Positions 8,733-17,663 of a stretch of DNA of 64,000 nt are shown piece after piece (position 1 is the stretch's first letter; each line of letters begins with the position of its first letter). The notes below the pieces were generated by a model. It was given only the letters and a program-made list of their open reading frames with translations. It did not search any database and was not told the origin of the DNA. This DNA is from JAKACA01 sp049510975. Its GTDB lineage: Bacteria; Actinomycetota; Acidimicrobiia; Acidimicrobiales; Bog-793. The translations under genes and the position numbers were made by a program. The stretch is from contig JBEKYM010000019.1 of assembly GCA_049510975.1 (NCBI GenBank), forward strand, positions 23,556-87,555, written 5' to 3'.

Positions 8733-9641
8733 GTGTCCCGTCCCCTTCGCGTCGGCGTGCAGCTTCCAGAGGTGGAACGGGCGGTGCGCTGGCCCGAGCT
8801 CGTGGCGATCGCCCGGACGGCGGAGGAGGTGGGTTTCGACTCGGTGTGGGTCGGCGACCATTTGCTCTACCGGGGCGACGGGCGGCCGGAGCGCGGACCG
8901 CTGGAGGCCTGGAGCGTGCTGGCGGGCCTGGCTGCGTGCACGGAACGAGTCGACCTCGGGCCGCTCGTGGCTTGTGCGGGCTTTCGCCCGGCTGCGGTAC
9001 TCGCCAAGACGGCGCTCACCGTCGACGAGATGAGCGGCGGGCGGCTCGTGCTCGGCCTCGGTTGCGGGTGGAATCGGGCCGAGTTCGACGCTTTGGGGCT
9101 GCCTTTCGACCATCGCGTGGATCGCTTCGAGGAGTCGTTCGCGGTGATCCGGCGGCTACTCGCCGGCGAGCGGGTGAGCCTGCACGGGCGGTACGTCGAG
9201 GTCGAAGACGCCATCCTCCTGCCGCCTCCAACCCGGCGGCTCCCGCTCATGGTCGGGAGCAACAGCGCTCGCATGCTCGCCATCACGCTGCCCATCGTCG
9301 ATCGCTGGAACACGTGGTGGGAGGACTACGGGAACACGGTGGACGGCTTCGCCCGCCTGAACGATGCGATCACCCAGGCGGCCGAACGGGCGGGGCGCCA
9401 GGCGGCCGAGATCGAACGAAGTGCTTGCGTGTTCGTCGTGCTCGATCCCAGCTCGAACGAGCGACCCGTCCCGGACGGGGTTCGCCCGCTGCAGGGCAGC
9501 ATGGACGTCGTCGCCGACCACCTGTGTCGTCTGGCGGCCGCCGGCGCCGACGAGGCGATCCTCGTCGTCAGCCCGATCAATCAGGACTCGGTGGAGGAGC
9601 TGGGCCAAGCCCTCGCTCTGCTCGATGCCCATAGCTCGTGA
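8733..9641 (+). CDS. LLM-class (luciferase-like) flavin/F420 oxidoreductase
   Basis: A 302-residue TIM-barrel protein of the luciferase-like monooxygenase superfamily, closest in layout to actinobacterial F420-dependent members. Typical stretches are 'RVGVQLPEVERAVRWPELV', 'EVGFDSVWVGDHLLYR', 'LVACAGFRPAAVLAKTALTV' and 'GGRLVLGLGCGWNRAEFDALG'. The family oxidises or hydroxylates small organic substrates with F420 or FMN. The start is the GTG at 8733. It follows the MIase protein by 32 bases in the same direction. Substrate and cofactor preference are not determinable here, but the FrhB-like protein at 60046 also suggests the host makes F420. Confidence 0.88.
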   Translation: MSRPLRVGVQLPEVERAVRWPELVAIARTAEEVGFDSVWVGDHLLYRGDGRPERGPLEAWSVLAGLAACTERVDLGPLVACAGFRPAAVLAKTALTVDEMSGGRLVLGLGCGWNRAEFDALGLPFDHRVDRFEESFAVIRRLLAGERVSLHGRYVEVEDAILLPPPTRRLPLMVGSNSARMLAITLPIVDRWNTWWEDYGNTVDGFARLNDAITQAAERAGRQAAEIERSACVFVVLDPSSNERPVPDGVRPLQGSMDVVADHLCRLAAAGADEAILVVSPINQDSVEELGQALALLDAHSS

Positions 9642-9688
9642 CACCGGAGCGGTCCCTGTCTCGAGGTCGTCGACACCGGATCGACTCG

Positions 9689-10207
9689 TCAGCAACCCCG
9701 CTCGATCGTGAAGGCCTTTGCCAACGCGCCCCACTCGTACAAGACGTCATACAAGCTGACTGGTCCAGCCGGGTCGAAGAAGGCCGAACCGTGATAGCAG
9801 CGGCCGAAGTACAGGCGAGCGCGCAGCGTCTGGGCCGTCGAAGGCACGACGAGGATGTGGTTCCAGTGATGCTTTGCCGCCTCGTCTCCGACGTAGCGAG
9901 CCTCTCCTTGGGTGGTCGAAGGTGACGGCCGGAAACAGATGACGGTGACCCGGGGAATGCGGTATCGGCACACGGTCGGGTACTCCGTCGAGATGACCAG
10001 CGTCGGTGCGTATCCTTGCGACGCCAACTGCAACCCCTTCACGAGGGCAGCGTTCGTACCGCCGAGCACGACGATGGCGTCGACCTTGCGGGGGCTGTCG
10101 GTCGTCGGCCAGACGAACAGGACGGCAGACAGCACGAGAAACAGGACGACGACGACGCTTGCCGCAACGAGGGCGCGCTTCCACCGCCGGCGCCTGCGCT
10201 TGTCCAT
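9689..10207 (-). CDS. YdcF-like (DUF218) membrane-anchored protein
   Basis: A 172-residue protein with a basic N-terminus (DKRRRRRWKR), one transmembrane helix (about residues 13-34) and a DUF218-type domain. 'VDAIVVLGGTNAALVKGLQLA' gives the first strand and glycine loop, and 'TTQGEARYVGDEA' together with 'HILVVPSTAQTLRARLYF' matches the later conserved region. YdcF/SanA-type proteins face the periplasm or cell surface and are linked to envelope functions. No enzymatic activity is firmly established. I take the ATG at 10207. A longer frame back to 10273 exists but lacks a better ribosome site. It converges with the LLM gene. Confidence 0.75.
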   Translation of the reverse strand: MDKRRRRRWKRALVAASVVVVLFLVLSAVLFVWPTTDSPRKVDAIVVLGGTNAALVKGLQLASQGYAPTLVISTEYPTVCRYRIPRVTVICFRPSPSTTQGEARYVGDEAAKHHWNHILVVPSTAQTLRARLYFGRCYHGSAFFDPAGPVSLYDVLYEWGALAKAFTIERGC

Positions 10208-10409
10208 GTCGGGCAAGGTAGCGGACCGCTGCATCAGCGCCGGCTCACCTTGGACCGGCGAAGCGCCCGTCACGCCGCCCGGTGGAGGTCGTTGATCGGC
10301 GCGAAGCGGTCGATGTCCCCCACACTGAAGTGCGAGCTACTGGTTGCCGGCCGGGAGGGGACGCGGCAGACTGCGGCCCTGTTTCCGCACAACGAGAGGA
10401 CCGCCCGAA

Positions 10410-10697
10410 ATGATTCGCCTCAGCGTCTTTTACCCGACGACCGAAGGTGCCTCCTTCGACCACGAGTACTACCGCGACAAGCACGTGCCCTTGGCGGTGC
10501 AGACATGGGGCCTGGACGGTGCCGAGATCGACAAGGGCGTCGACGGTCCCTACGTCGCTGCGGTGCACTTCAAGTTCGAATCGCTCGAGGCCCTCGGCGC
10601 AGCAATGGGAGCCGAGGGCACCGGTGCCGTCCTCGCTGATGTCGCCAACTACACCTCGATCGCGCCGGTGCTCCAGACCAGCGAGGTGGTCGACTGA
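10410..10697 (+). CDS. EthD-domain protein
   Basis: A 95-residue dimeric ferredoxin-like protein with the EthD pattern. 'SVFYP' is followed by 'FDHEYYRDKHVPLAVQTWG' (the conserved YxxxHxPL element) and a C-terminal 'IAPVLQTSEV'. EthD was first described in the ethyl tert-butyl ether degradation cluster, and many members are stand-alone proteins of unknown role. The ATG at 10410 is preceded by AGAGGA at a suitable distance. It appears monocistronic. Confidence 0.85.
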   Translation: MIRLSVFYPTTEGASFDHEYYRDKHVPLAVQTWGLDGAEIDKGVDGPYVAAVHFKFESLEALGAAMGAEGTGAVLADVANYTSIAPVLQTSEVVD

Positions 10698-10746
10698 CTC
10701 GTGGCGCTGGGTCGGCTGACCGATCGGCCGGCGGACGAGGTTCGCC

Positions 10747-11421
10747 CTACAGACTTTGGTTGCTCACAGATTGGGTCTTCAGCGCCTCATAGACGGTAGT
10801 GAGCAGTTGGCTCGCCTCATCCTTTCGACCAGCCAGCCGCAGGCGCCGTCTCGCTATTCTTGCTCGGGTCTCCACGAGATAGAGCGTGCCCCTGCTGATG
10901 TTCGAGGCGATGTCCTTGATCAAGGCGTCGGTGTATTCGTTGTAGAGGACGATCGTCTCCTCTTCGCGGTGAGCGCGCCAAAGCATGCAGGTCGCAGCTC
11001 GGGCGGCGTCGTCCGCCGCCGCCAGGCGATCCAGGTTCTCCATGCGTCTTCTGGCGAGCGCCACGATCTCGTCGACGTCGTCGACCCCATTGAAGAACTT
11101 CCCGACTTTCGATGAGGCAGCCAAGGAATCGAAGGCAAGGCGGAAGGCAGAACTGGCAACGAGCAGCGGCGGCGCATTCAGGATGGACCCTGACTCTGCA
11201 CGAAACTGCTCCAGTTCGGCGCGTGCATCGATCGCTTCCCGCGTCCTGTGCCTGCGGTCGAAGGCTTCGATGGCGAACAGATACTGCTCGTCGGTTCTGT
11301 CGATCAGGAAACCGCCATGGACGGGGTCCGTAGCTCGTCGTGAGAGCTTGGCGATTTTCCTGGCTTGCGCCAAGAGTCCTTCAGGGCGTGGATCGGGTCG
11401 TCCCAGCCGTCCGTCGCCCAT
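10747..11421 (-). CDS. hypothetical helical protein, possibly frameshifted at its 5' end
   Basis: A 224-residue protein that I do not recognise. It is predicted almost entirely helical, rich in Arg, Ala and Glu, with no signal peptide or membrane segment. The sequence from 'LLAQARKIAKLSRRA' onward looks like genuine protein, while the first dozen residues are Gly/Arg/Pro-rich. In the adjacent frame upstream, the acidic stretch 'FEDDAIWATDGWDDPIHALK' (about 11375-11440) also looks like real coding sequence. A frameshift between the two may therefore have removed the true N-terminus, which could start near 11537. It is divergent from the FtsH-like gene. No function is proposed. Confidence 0.55.
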   Translation of the reverse strand: MGDGRLGRPDPRPEGLLAQARKIAKLSRRATDPVHGGFLIDRTDEQYLFAIEAFDRRHRTREAIDARAELEQFRAESGSILNAPPLLVASSAFRLAFDSLAASSKVGKFFNGVDDVDEIVALARRRMENLDRLAAADDAARAATCMLWRAHREEETIVLYNEYTDALIKDIASNISRGTLYLVETRARIARRRLRLAGRKDEASQLLTTVYEALKTQSVSNQSL

Positions 11422-11749
11422 ATTGCGTCATCCTCGAATATCAAACACATCTCGGGCGGAGTCCTACAAGCGATCCCGTCCGGCTCGTCGTGTCGAGCAT
11501 CAACACGCGCCCCCGTTGGAACGGTGTCTTTGTCCATACTACTGGGCAACTCGTCGGCAACAGTCACGCAGCGGGTGCGACGACCACTGTGGGCGGTGGG
11601 TCCCGAGCTGGTGACACCGTGTAGTGACGGGCGATTCACGGAGCGTGACCGCTGTTGCGCTGCGGCGTCTGGGGGCGCATGATTTCCACAATCTCCGCAG
11701 CGAGGAACGGGTTCACCACAGCGAAGCGGGGAGGGGAGGCGGGGGTTTC
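11422..11749. other. intergenic region between divergent genes
   Basis: No complete gene is convincing here. The part 11422-11537 on the minus strand may be the displaced N-terminus of the neighbouring hypothetical gene. The rest should hold the promoter of the FtsH-like gene. A purine-rich GGGGAGGC (11729-11738) lies before that gene's GTG. Confidence 0.4.
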
Positions 11750-13648
11750 GTGAGCGTCTTGCGGCGTCGAACAACAGGTTCAGAAGACAGCGGGGAGAGC
11801 GTGTCGACCCCTGAGGGAACCCAGCACGCGTCGGCTGAGCCGTCGCCGCTCGATTCTCTGCACGACTCCAAAGTCATGGCGGCACGCACGGCCGATGTCG
11901 GGGCGACGCGGGAACGGGTCCGCCGCCGCCGCTTGATCCGCCTGACGTGCATCCTCGTGCCGCTCACGGTCTGGGTGACCACGCGGGCCGTGCTCTGGCC
12001 GCACCAGGTGATCGCAGTGCCCCACGTGTCGTCAGGGATGACTCCGTACATTCCCGCAATGGTGCTCATCACCATCCTGTTGCTCGTCATGGTCGGACCC
12101 ATGCTCGGTGCCGGCAGCTCGCCGCACGTGCTCTACCGCCCCGGGGAGATCAACGTTCGTTTCGACGACGTTCGGGGCGCCCCGGTCGTCGTCGAGGAAG
12201 GCGTGAAGACGCTGAACCTCTTTCTCGCCCACCGCACCTTCGCCGAGCAGATGGGCGGCAACCCCAGGCGGGCGATCCTGTTCGAAGGACCGCCCGGCAC
12301 GGGCAAGACGTACATGGCCAAGGCGATGGCGGCCGAGGGCGGCGTGCCCTTCCTGTTCGTCTCCTCCTCGGCCTTCCAGTCGATGTTCTACGGCCAGACC
12401 AACCGGAAGATCCGCTCGTACTTTCGTGCGCTACGGAAGTACGCCCGCCGCGAGGGCGGCGCCATCGGGTTCATCGAGGAGCTCGACGCCATCGGAGGTT
12501 CCCGTGGCGGTGAAGGCCTCGGTGCCAACCAGGGCGGCGTTCCCGGCGTCGTCAACGAGCTCTTGATCCAGCTCCAGTCGTTCGATCAGCCCCCGGCGGG
12601 AGCCCGCTTCACCGGGTTCCTGGTGGATCTCGTCAATGTGTGGCTGCCGGACTCCAGGCGCGTCGGCAAATCGACGCCGCCACCCGCCAACATCCTCGTC
12701 ATCGGAGCGACGAACCGGGCGTCCCACCTCGACCCCGCCCTCCTCCGCCCGGGACGGTTCGACCGCAGCATCTACTTCGATCTGCCTTCACGGTCCGGGC
12801 GTCGAGACATCATCGACTATTACCTCGGGAAGAAGACACACGAACCAGAGCTGGACGACCCGGCCAAGCGGGATGCGCTTGCCGCCCTCACGACGGGCTA
12901 TTCACCGGTGATGCTGGAGCACCTGCTCGACGAGGCGTTGGTCTGGGCACTGCGGCGCGGTGGCGATCGGCTCAGCTGGGCCGACATCCAGCAGGCGAAG
13001 ATGACCGAGGAGATCGGCCTCGCTCAGCCCGTCGAGTACACCGAAGCGGAGCGCCGGACGATCGCCACCCACGAGGCCGGCCACGCGACGGTCGCGTGGC
13101 TCGTCGGGAAAGGCCGCCGGCTCGAGGTGCTCTCGATCGTGAAGCGTCGCGACGCACTCGGACTGCTGTCGCACGCGGACATCGAGGAGCGCTTCACCCA
13201 GACGCGCTCTGAGCTGCAGGCGCTCATCCAGATCTCCTTCGGGGGAATGGTCGCCGAGGAGATCTTCTTCGGAGAGACGAGCTCGGGCGTCGCAGGCGAC
13301 CTGCAGGCGGCGACAAACGCTGCGTGCTACATGGTCGGCAATCTCGGCATGGGCAGCACGCTGGCGTCCGCTGCGGTGGTCGGCGGCAGCGTGGCCGCTC
13401 GGGTGATGGCCAGTGACGAGGGTCGGCAGGAAGTGGAGGAATTGCTGCGCCGTGCCAAGACCGACGCCTCCGACATGCTGAAGGAGACGAGTCACATCGT
13501 CGAAGCCCTTCGCGACGCGCTGCTCGAGCGCAACGAGCTCGTGGGCGACGAGATTCGCGACGTCATCGTCGGCGCCGGCCTCGGTGCGGTGATCGAGCAG
13601 ACGACGGCTGTGCGTCGGCCGACCTCGGCCCCGCCCGCGTCGCGCTAG
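11750..13648 (+). CDS. FtsH-like membrane AAA+ zinc protease
   Basis: A 632-residue FtsH homologue expected to extract and degrade membrane and soluble proteins using ATP. Two transmembrane helices (about 61-83 and 100-120) are separated by a loop of fewer than 20 residues, so the usual extracytoplasmic FtsH domain is missing. The AAA module has Walker A 'GPPGTGKT' (180-187) and the second region of homology 'LLRPGRFDRS', with an extra loop of about 30 residues (280-312) between. Walker B reads 'FIEELD' instead of 'FIDEID'. The M41 protease site HEAGH (441-445) and the third-ligand region 'GVAGDLQAAT' are intact. The GTG at 11750 follows a good GGGAGG. It is probably a second, specialised FtsH rather than the housekeeping one. 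Confidence 0.88.
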   Translation: MSVLRRRTTGSEDSGESVSTPEGTQHASAEPSPLDSLHDSKVMAARTADVGATRERVRRRRLIRLTCILVPLTVWVTTRAVLWPHQVIAVPHVSSGMTPYIPAMVLITILLLVMVGPMLGAGSSPHVLYRPGEINVRFDDVRGAPVVVEEGVKTLNLFLAHRTFAEQMGGNPRRAILFEGPPGTGKTYMAKAMAAEGGVPFLFVSSSAFQSMFYGQTNRKIRSYFRALRKYARREGGAIGFIEELDAIGGSRGGEGLGANQGGVPGVVNELLIQLQSFDQPPAGARFTGFLVDLVNVWLPDSRRVGKSTPPPANILVIGATNRASHLDPALLRPGRFDRSIYFDLPSRSGRRDIIDYYLGKKTHEPELDDPAKRDALAALTTGYSPVMLEHLLDEALVWALRRGGDRLSWADIQQAKMTEEIGLAQPVEYTEAERRTIATHEAGHATVAWLVGKGRRLEVLSIVKRRDALGLLSHADIEERFTQTRSELQALIQISFGGMVAEEIFFGETSSGVAGDLQAATNAACYMVGNLGMGSTLASAAVVGGSVAARVMASDEGRQEVEELLRRAKTDASDMLKETSHIVEALRDALLERNELVGDEIRDVIVGAGLGAVIEQTTAVRRPTSAPPASR

Positions 13649-13681
13649 CTCGGACCCCGGGCGGCGTGACTCCACGCTACT

Positions 13682-13722
13682 TCGGATGCCGATATACCGC
13701 AAGACAGTATATCGGCATCCGA
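13682..13722. repeat. perfect 16-bp inverted repeat, 9-nt loop, between convergent genes
   Basis: The arm TCGGATGCCGATATAC (13682-13697) is mirrored exactly at 13707-13722 around the loop CGCAAGACA. It lies between the 3' ends of the FtsH-like gene and the decarboxylase gene. There is no T-run, so an intrinsic terminator is uncertain. It could act as a bidirectional transcript end or a protein-binding palindrome. Confidence 0.9.
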
Positions 13723-13756
13723 TGGTCAGACGGGGGAGGAGCCCGCCCGGGCCTGA

Positions 13757-16072
13757 TCACGGTTCATCGGTGAGACATTCGATCGAGAACCTGCCCGCTT
13801 CGTCACGCTCGACGCCGTGGATGTCGTGGGCGAAGCCTGGGAACTTCAAGTCGAACGCCTCGAGGGCGAGGAGGTATTGCACGATCGGCCCGTCGACGGC
13901 GCCGGCGCGTTCCCCCGGCATGAGGATCGGGATGCCGGGAGGGTAGGGCACCACCATGACCGTCGAGATGCGTCCGGCCATCTCGGAGACCAAGACTTGC
14001 TCGCTGCGACTGCGCACGAGACGACGGAAGGCCTCGCCCGGCGTCGTCGCCGGCGTCGGAAGCTCGCCGAAGGCGCGGTCGAGCAGCTCGATGGTTTGGC
14101 GAGCGCGGGTCTCGGCGTGCATCTCGTCGCAGAGCTCTCGAAGAGACATGTCGCCGTACCGTTCCGGATAGGCGCTCGACAGGTCGGGAATCGCTTCGCT
14201 CACGTTCTGCCCCGAGTCGTAGGCGCGCTTGAAGGCGAGGAGTCCTTCGACGAGCGTCCCCGACTTTCCCCTCGTCGTTCCGATCGAGAACAGGAGGAGC
14301 AGGGAGTAGTCGCCCGTCTTCTCGACCTCGACCCGATGGCTGTCCAGGTAGGCGGAGACGACGGGTGCGGGGATGCCGGTGGGCTCGAGCTTGCCGGCGG
14401 CGTCGATGCCTGGGGTCGTGAGCGTCACTTTGGTGGGGTCGAGCATGCAGTAACCGGCACCGAGGTCGCCGAAGCCGTGCCAAATCTGCCCGGGTTCGAG
14501 ACCCCAACACGACGGTTCCGTCTCGAGCAGCTCGCTGGCCGTGTCGGCAAAGAGCGAGACGGTGCCGGACCGCGGGTCTCGGACCTCGTCTGGCTGCCAG
14601 ACCCCGAAGAACCATGGGGCCCCGTCGTGAGGACGCTCGGCCAGTTCGTGCCGGAGCGTGACGATCCGCTTGCGGAAATGGATCGCCTCACGAAGGGCTT
14701 CCTCCACGAGAGCCAGTCCGCCCGGCCCGTCCATCATCGCCGTGGCCACATCGAGACAGGCGATCATCGGATAGAAGGGTGAGGTCGAACCGTGCAGCAT
14801 GTAGGCCTCGTTGAAGCGCGACGGGTGGACCGGGGCGCGCTCGCTCGACCGGATGTGGATCATCGACGCCTGGGAGAAGGCCGCGAGGAGCTTGTGGGTG
14901 GACTGCGTGGCAAAGATCGTCGGTTCATTCGGCGCCGGTGCCCGGTCGTGCATGGCGTACCGGTCGCGGTACAAGGGATGAAAGCGCGCGTAGGCGAACC
15001 AGGCCTCGTCGAAGTGAAGCCTCGGGACGCTCTCGGCGAGGAGCTGGACCACCTGGTCGGCCCGATAGCACAAGCCGTCATAGGTCGAGTTCGTGATGAC
15101 GGCGTACACCGGAGACACCTCGAGGGCGCCGTGGGCAAGCGGGTGTGCGGCCACCGCCTCGGCGATCATCGGAGCGGTCAGCTGTGCTCGTGGGATCGGG
15201 CCGATGATGCCGTACCCATTGCGGGATGGAACGAGGTACACGGGGATGGCGTCCGTCACCGTGAGGGCGTAGTTGACCGACTTGTGACAGTTGCGGTCCG
15301 CCAGGACGACGTCGCCGGCTACGACGCAGCTATGAGCGACGATCTGGTTCGAGGTCGAGGTGCCGTTCAGCACGAAATAGGTCCACTCGGCGCCGAAGAC
15401 CCGGGCGGCATTGCGCTCTGCCGCCCCCACGGCGCCGGAGTGATCGAGCAGGGACCCGAGCTCTCCCACCGAGACGGAGAGGTCGGTCCGGAAGACGGTC
15501 TCGCCGTAGAAGTCGTAGAAGGCCTTGCCAACTTGCGACTTGCGGAACGCCGTCCCGCCGGCGTGACCGGGCGTGTGCCAGGAGTACTCGTGCGACTCGG
15601 CGAACGTCACGAGCTTGCCGAAGAACGGTGGCAGGAGGTTGTCGGTGTGCCGGCGCCAGGCGTAGTCGACCCGTCCGGCCACGAAGGCCGGGGTGTCTTC
15701 GAAGAGCAGTACGTATTCCTGCACCATCTCCGCCACGTCGAGGGGAATCCGGTCGAGATCGTCGCGGCCGACCATGAGGAACACGGGAAGTCGAATGTTT
15801 CGGCGGCGGGCCGCAGACAGGATGCTCTCGGCCGGCCGGTCCGCACCGTCGTCCCGGAGGTTCCAATCGAGGACGAGACAGCCGAACGATGGATCGGAGG
15901 CGACGAGGGCGGCCGCGTCGCTCGCCGTCGTGGATCGGACGACGTTGTGGCCGAGGGCGTCGAGCTCGGTGACGATTCGGCGCAGTGTCTCACCGGCCAG
16001 GCGTTCCTGATCGAGGCCCGCTACGACGAGAACTGGAAACGCGCCACGCGCGAGGAGATCACGACTCTTCAT
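13757..16072 (-). CDS. Orn/Lys/Arg decarboxylase (PLP fold type I)
   Basis: A 771-residue pyridoxal-phosphate decarboxylase of the bacterial inducible arginine/lysine/ornithine type. The N-terminal wing domain (about 1-135) has response-regulator-like topology. The PLP core includes 'HTPGHAGGTAFRKS', 'LNGTSTSNQIV', 'HFDEAWFAYARFHP' with Asp355, and the Schiff-base lysine Lys394 in 'STHKLLAAFSQAS'. A C-terminal domain completes the family length. The reaction consumes a proton and yields a diamine or agmatine, so it serves acid resistance or polyamine supply. Which amino acid is used cannot be told. Its start overlaps the end of the exporter gene by 14 bases, making it the last gene of the kinase-exporter-decarboxylase operon. 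Confidence 0.92.
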   Translation of the reverse strand: MKSRDLLARGAFPVLVVAGLDQERLAGETLRRIVTELDALGHNVVRSTTASDAAALVASDPSFGCLVLDWNLRDDGADRPAESILSAARRRNIRLPVFLMVGRDDLDRIPLDVAEMVQEYVLLFEDTPAFVAGRVDYAWRRHTDNLLPPFFGKLVTFAESHEYSWHTPGHAGGTAFRKSQVGKAFYDFYGETVFRTDLSVSVGELGSLLDHSGAVGAAERNAARVFGAEWTYFVLNGTSTSNQIVAHSCVVAGDVVLADRNCHKSVNYALTVTDAIPVYLVPSRNGYGIIGPIPRAQLTAPMIAEAVAAHPLAHGALEVSPVYAVITNSTYDGLCYRADQVVQLLAESVPRLHFDEAWFAYARFHPLYRDRYAMHDRAPAPNEPTIFATQSTHKLLAAFSQASMIHIRSSERAPVHPSRFNEAYMLHGSTSPFYPMIACLDVATAMMDGPGGLALVEEALREAIHFRKRIVTLRHELAERPHDGAPWFFGVWQPDEVRDPRSGTVSLFADTASELLETEPSCWGLEPGQIWHGFGDLGAGYCMLDPTKVTLTTPGIDAAGKLEPTGIPAPVVSAYLDSHRVEVEKTGDYSLLLLFSIGTTRGKSGTLVEGLLAFKRAYDSGQNVSEAIPDLSSAYPERYGDMSLRELCDEMHAETRARQTIELLDRAFGELPTPATTPGEAFRRLVRSRSEQVLVSEMAGRISTVMVVPYPPGIPILMPGERAGAVDGPIVQYLLALEAFDLKFPGFAHDIHGVERDEAGRFSIECLTDEP

Positions 16073-17657
16073 GGGCTTGTCTTTCTAGCGTGACACCAGC
16101 CGCACCGGGCGGCGCACCTGCCGTCCGAAGGGGCAGAAGGGCCAGCACGACGCAGGCGCCACTCAGCGCGACCGCCGCACCGACAGCGAGCGACACCCTC
16201 GCTCCGCTCATGAAGGCCAGGCGAGCGGCCTGCGCCAGCAGCCTGCCCGTTTCGCCGCCCACGCTGCTGGCGACGGTGAGGGCGCCTCCGAGAGAACCGA
16301 GGATGGCGTGGGAGGCGGCGGGAGGCACGTGGCGACCGGCGAGGACGTGTGCCAGGCGGTCCTGGTACCGCGTCGACAGGGTGCTTCCCACGACGGCGAC
16401 ACCGAGGGCGCCGCCAACCTGGATCGCCACGACGTTGGTCGCCGAGCCGACGCCGGCGTCGCCGAGCGGCACGGACCCGATCACGGAGTTGGTCGCCGTC
16501 GGCATGAGGAGCCCGGCCCCGAGGCCGATGAGCAGCAGCCCGGGTATCACCTGGCCATAGGTCGTTGCTCCCGTGGACGCCGCCGAGATCTGCCACAAGC
16601 CACCCGCGATCGCCGTCAGGCCAGCGGTGATGGTGAATTTCACACCGATCCATCTGGCGAGCAACGGAGACAAGGCGGCGGTCGCGACCAGCACGCCCGC
16701 TGTCGGCAGGATCCGGAGCCCGGCTTGCAACGGCGAATAGGCGAGGTCGAACTGCAGGAACTGTGTCTGGACGAACAGCACCCCCATGAGGCCGAAGATC
16801 CCGAGGGCTTCGCCTGCAGCGGCGATGGAGAAGCGGCGGTTTCGAAAGAAGGCCAGCTTCAGCATCGGGTGACGGCTGTGCGCCTCCCAGGCGACGAAGC
16901 AGCCGAGAACGGCGATGCTGCCAATACCGGTCCCGACGACGGATCCCGACGCCCAGCCGAGCGTCGGAGCCTCGATGATGGCCCAGAGCAGCAACCCCAG
17001 GCCGGCGATCGACAGCACGGCGCCGACAGGGTCGGCTCGCATCGCCTTCGGGTTCTTCGAGTCGGGCACGAGGAGCATCGCTCCGACCAACCCGGCGGCC
17101 ACGATCGGGACGTTGACGAGAAACACCGATCCCCACCAGAAGCGAGCGAGCAGCAGGCCGCCGGCGATCGGGCCGATGGCGAGGCCGAGGCCAGCGGACC
17201 CTGCCCAAGCTCCGATCGCGCGGGCGCGCTCGGCGGGGTCACGGAACAGGTCGTTGATGATCGAGAGGGTGGAGGGCATCGTCAGCGCAGCCCCGACACC
17301 CATCACCGCTCGACAGCCGATGAGGACATCCACCGACCCGGAGAGCGCCGCGCCGACCGAACCACCGGCAAAGACCGTCAGCCCCATGACGAAGAACCGC
17401 TTGCGACCGAATCGGTCCGCCAGACTGCCGCCGACGAGCACGAGCCCGGCGAACACCATCGCGTACGAGTCGACGATCCATTGCAGCTGGCTCGACGTCG
17501 CGTGCAGCTTGCGCACGAGCGTCGGGAGCGCAACGTTGAGGATGGTGTTGTCCAGGTTGACGATCACCACCGAGGAACACAACACGAGGAGCGCCATCCA
17601 CCGGTGGGCGTTGGCCTCGCCGGCCGGCGTTTCGGTCGGTGGGGTGAGAAGGCGCAT
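16059..17657 (-). CDS. MFS transporter, DHA2 (EmrB/QacA) drug:H+ antiporter
   Basis: A 532-residue, 14-helix major facilitator of the DHA2 family. Helix 1 carries 'VNLDNTILNVALPTLVRKLH', motif A reads 'GGSLADRFGRKRFFVMG', and a motif C-like 'GPIAGGLLL' follows in helix 5. These proteins export lipophilic drugs, dyes or metabolites against protons. The gene begins six bases after the sensor kinase stop and overlaps the decarboxylase start. This layout suggests export linked to the same stress, or export of a decarboxylation product, but the latter is inference. Confidence 0.9.
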   Translation of the reverse strand: MRLLTPPTETPAGEANAHRWMALLVLCSSVVIVNLDNTILNVALPTLVRKLHATSSQLQWIVDSYAMVFAGLVLVGGSLADRFGRKRFFVMGLTVFAGGSVGAALSGSVDVLIGCRAVMGVGAALTMPSTLSIINDLFRDPAERARAIGAWAGSAGLGLAIGPIAGGLLLARFWWGSVFLVNVPIVAAGLVGAMLLVPDSKNPKAMRADPVGAVLSIAGLGLLLWAIIEAPTLGWASGSVVGTGIGSIAVLGCFVAWEAHSRHPMLKLAFFRNRRFSIAAAGEALGIFGLMGVLFVQTQFLQFDLAYSPLQAGLRILPTAGVLVATAALSPLLARWIGVKFTITAGLTAIAGGLWQISAASTGATTYGQVIPGLLLIGLGAGLLMPTATNSVIGSVPLGDAGVGSATNVVAIQVGGALGVAVVGSTLSTRYQDRLAHVLAGRHVPPAASHAILGSLGGALTVASSVGGETGRLLAQAARLAFMSGARVSLAVGAAVALSGACVVLALLPLRTAGAPPGAAGVTLERQAHEES

Positions 17658-17663
17658 GCGAGC

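Noticed and set aside
11750..13648. FtsH-like gene as inactive because of the Walker B change
   Set aside because: Asp to Glu is conservative, the catalytic Glu and all protease ligands are kept, and the frame is intact.
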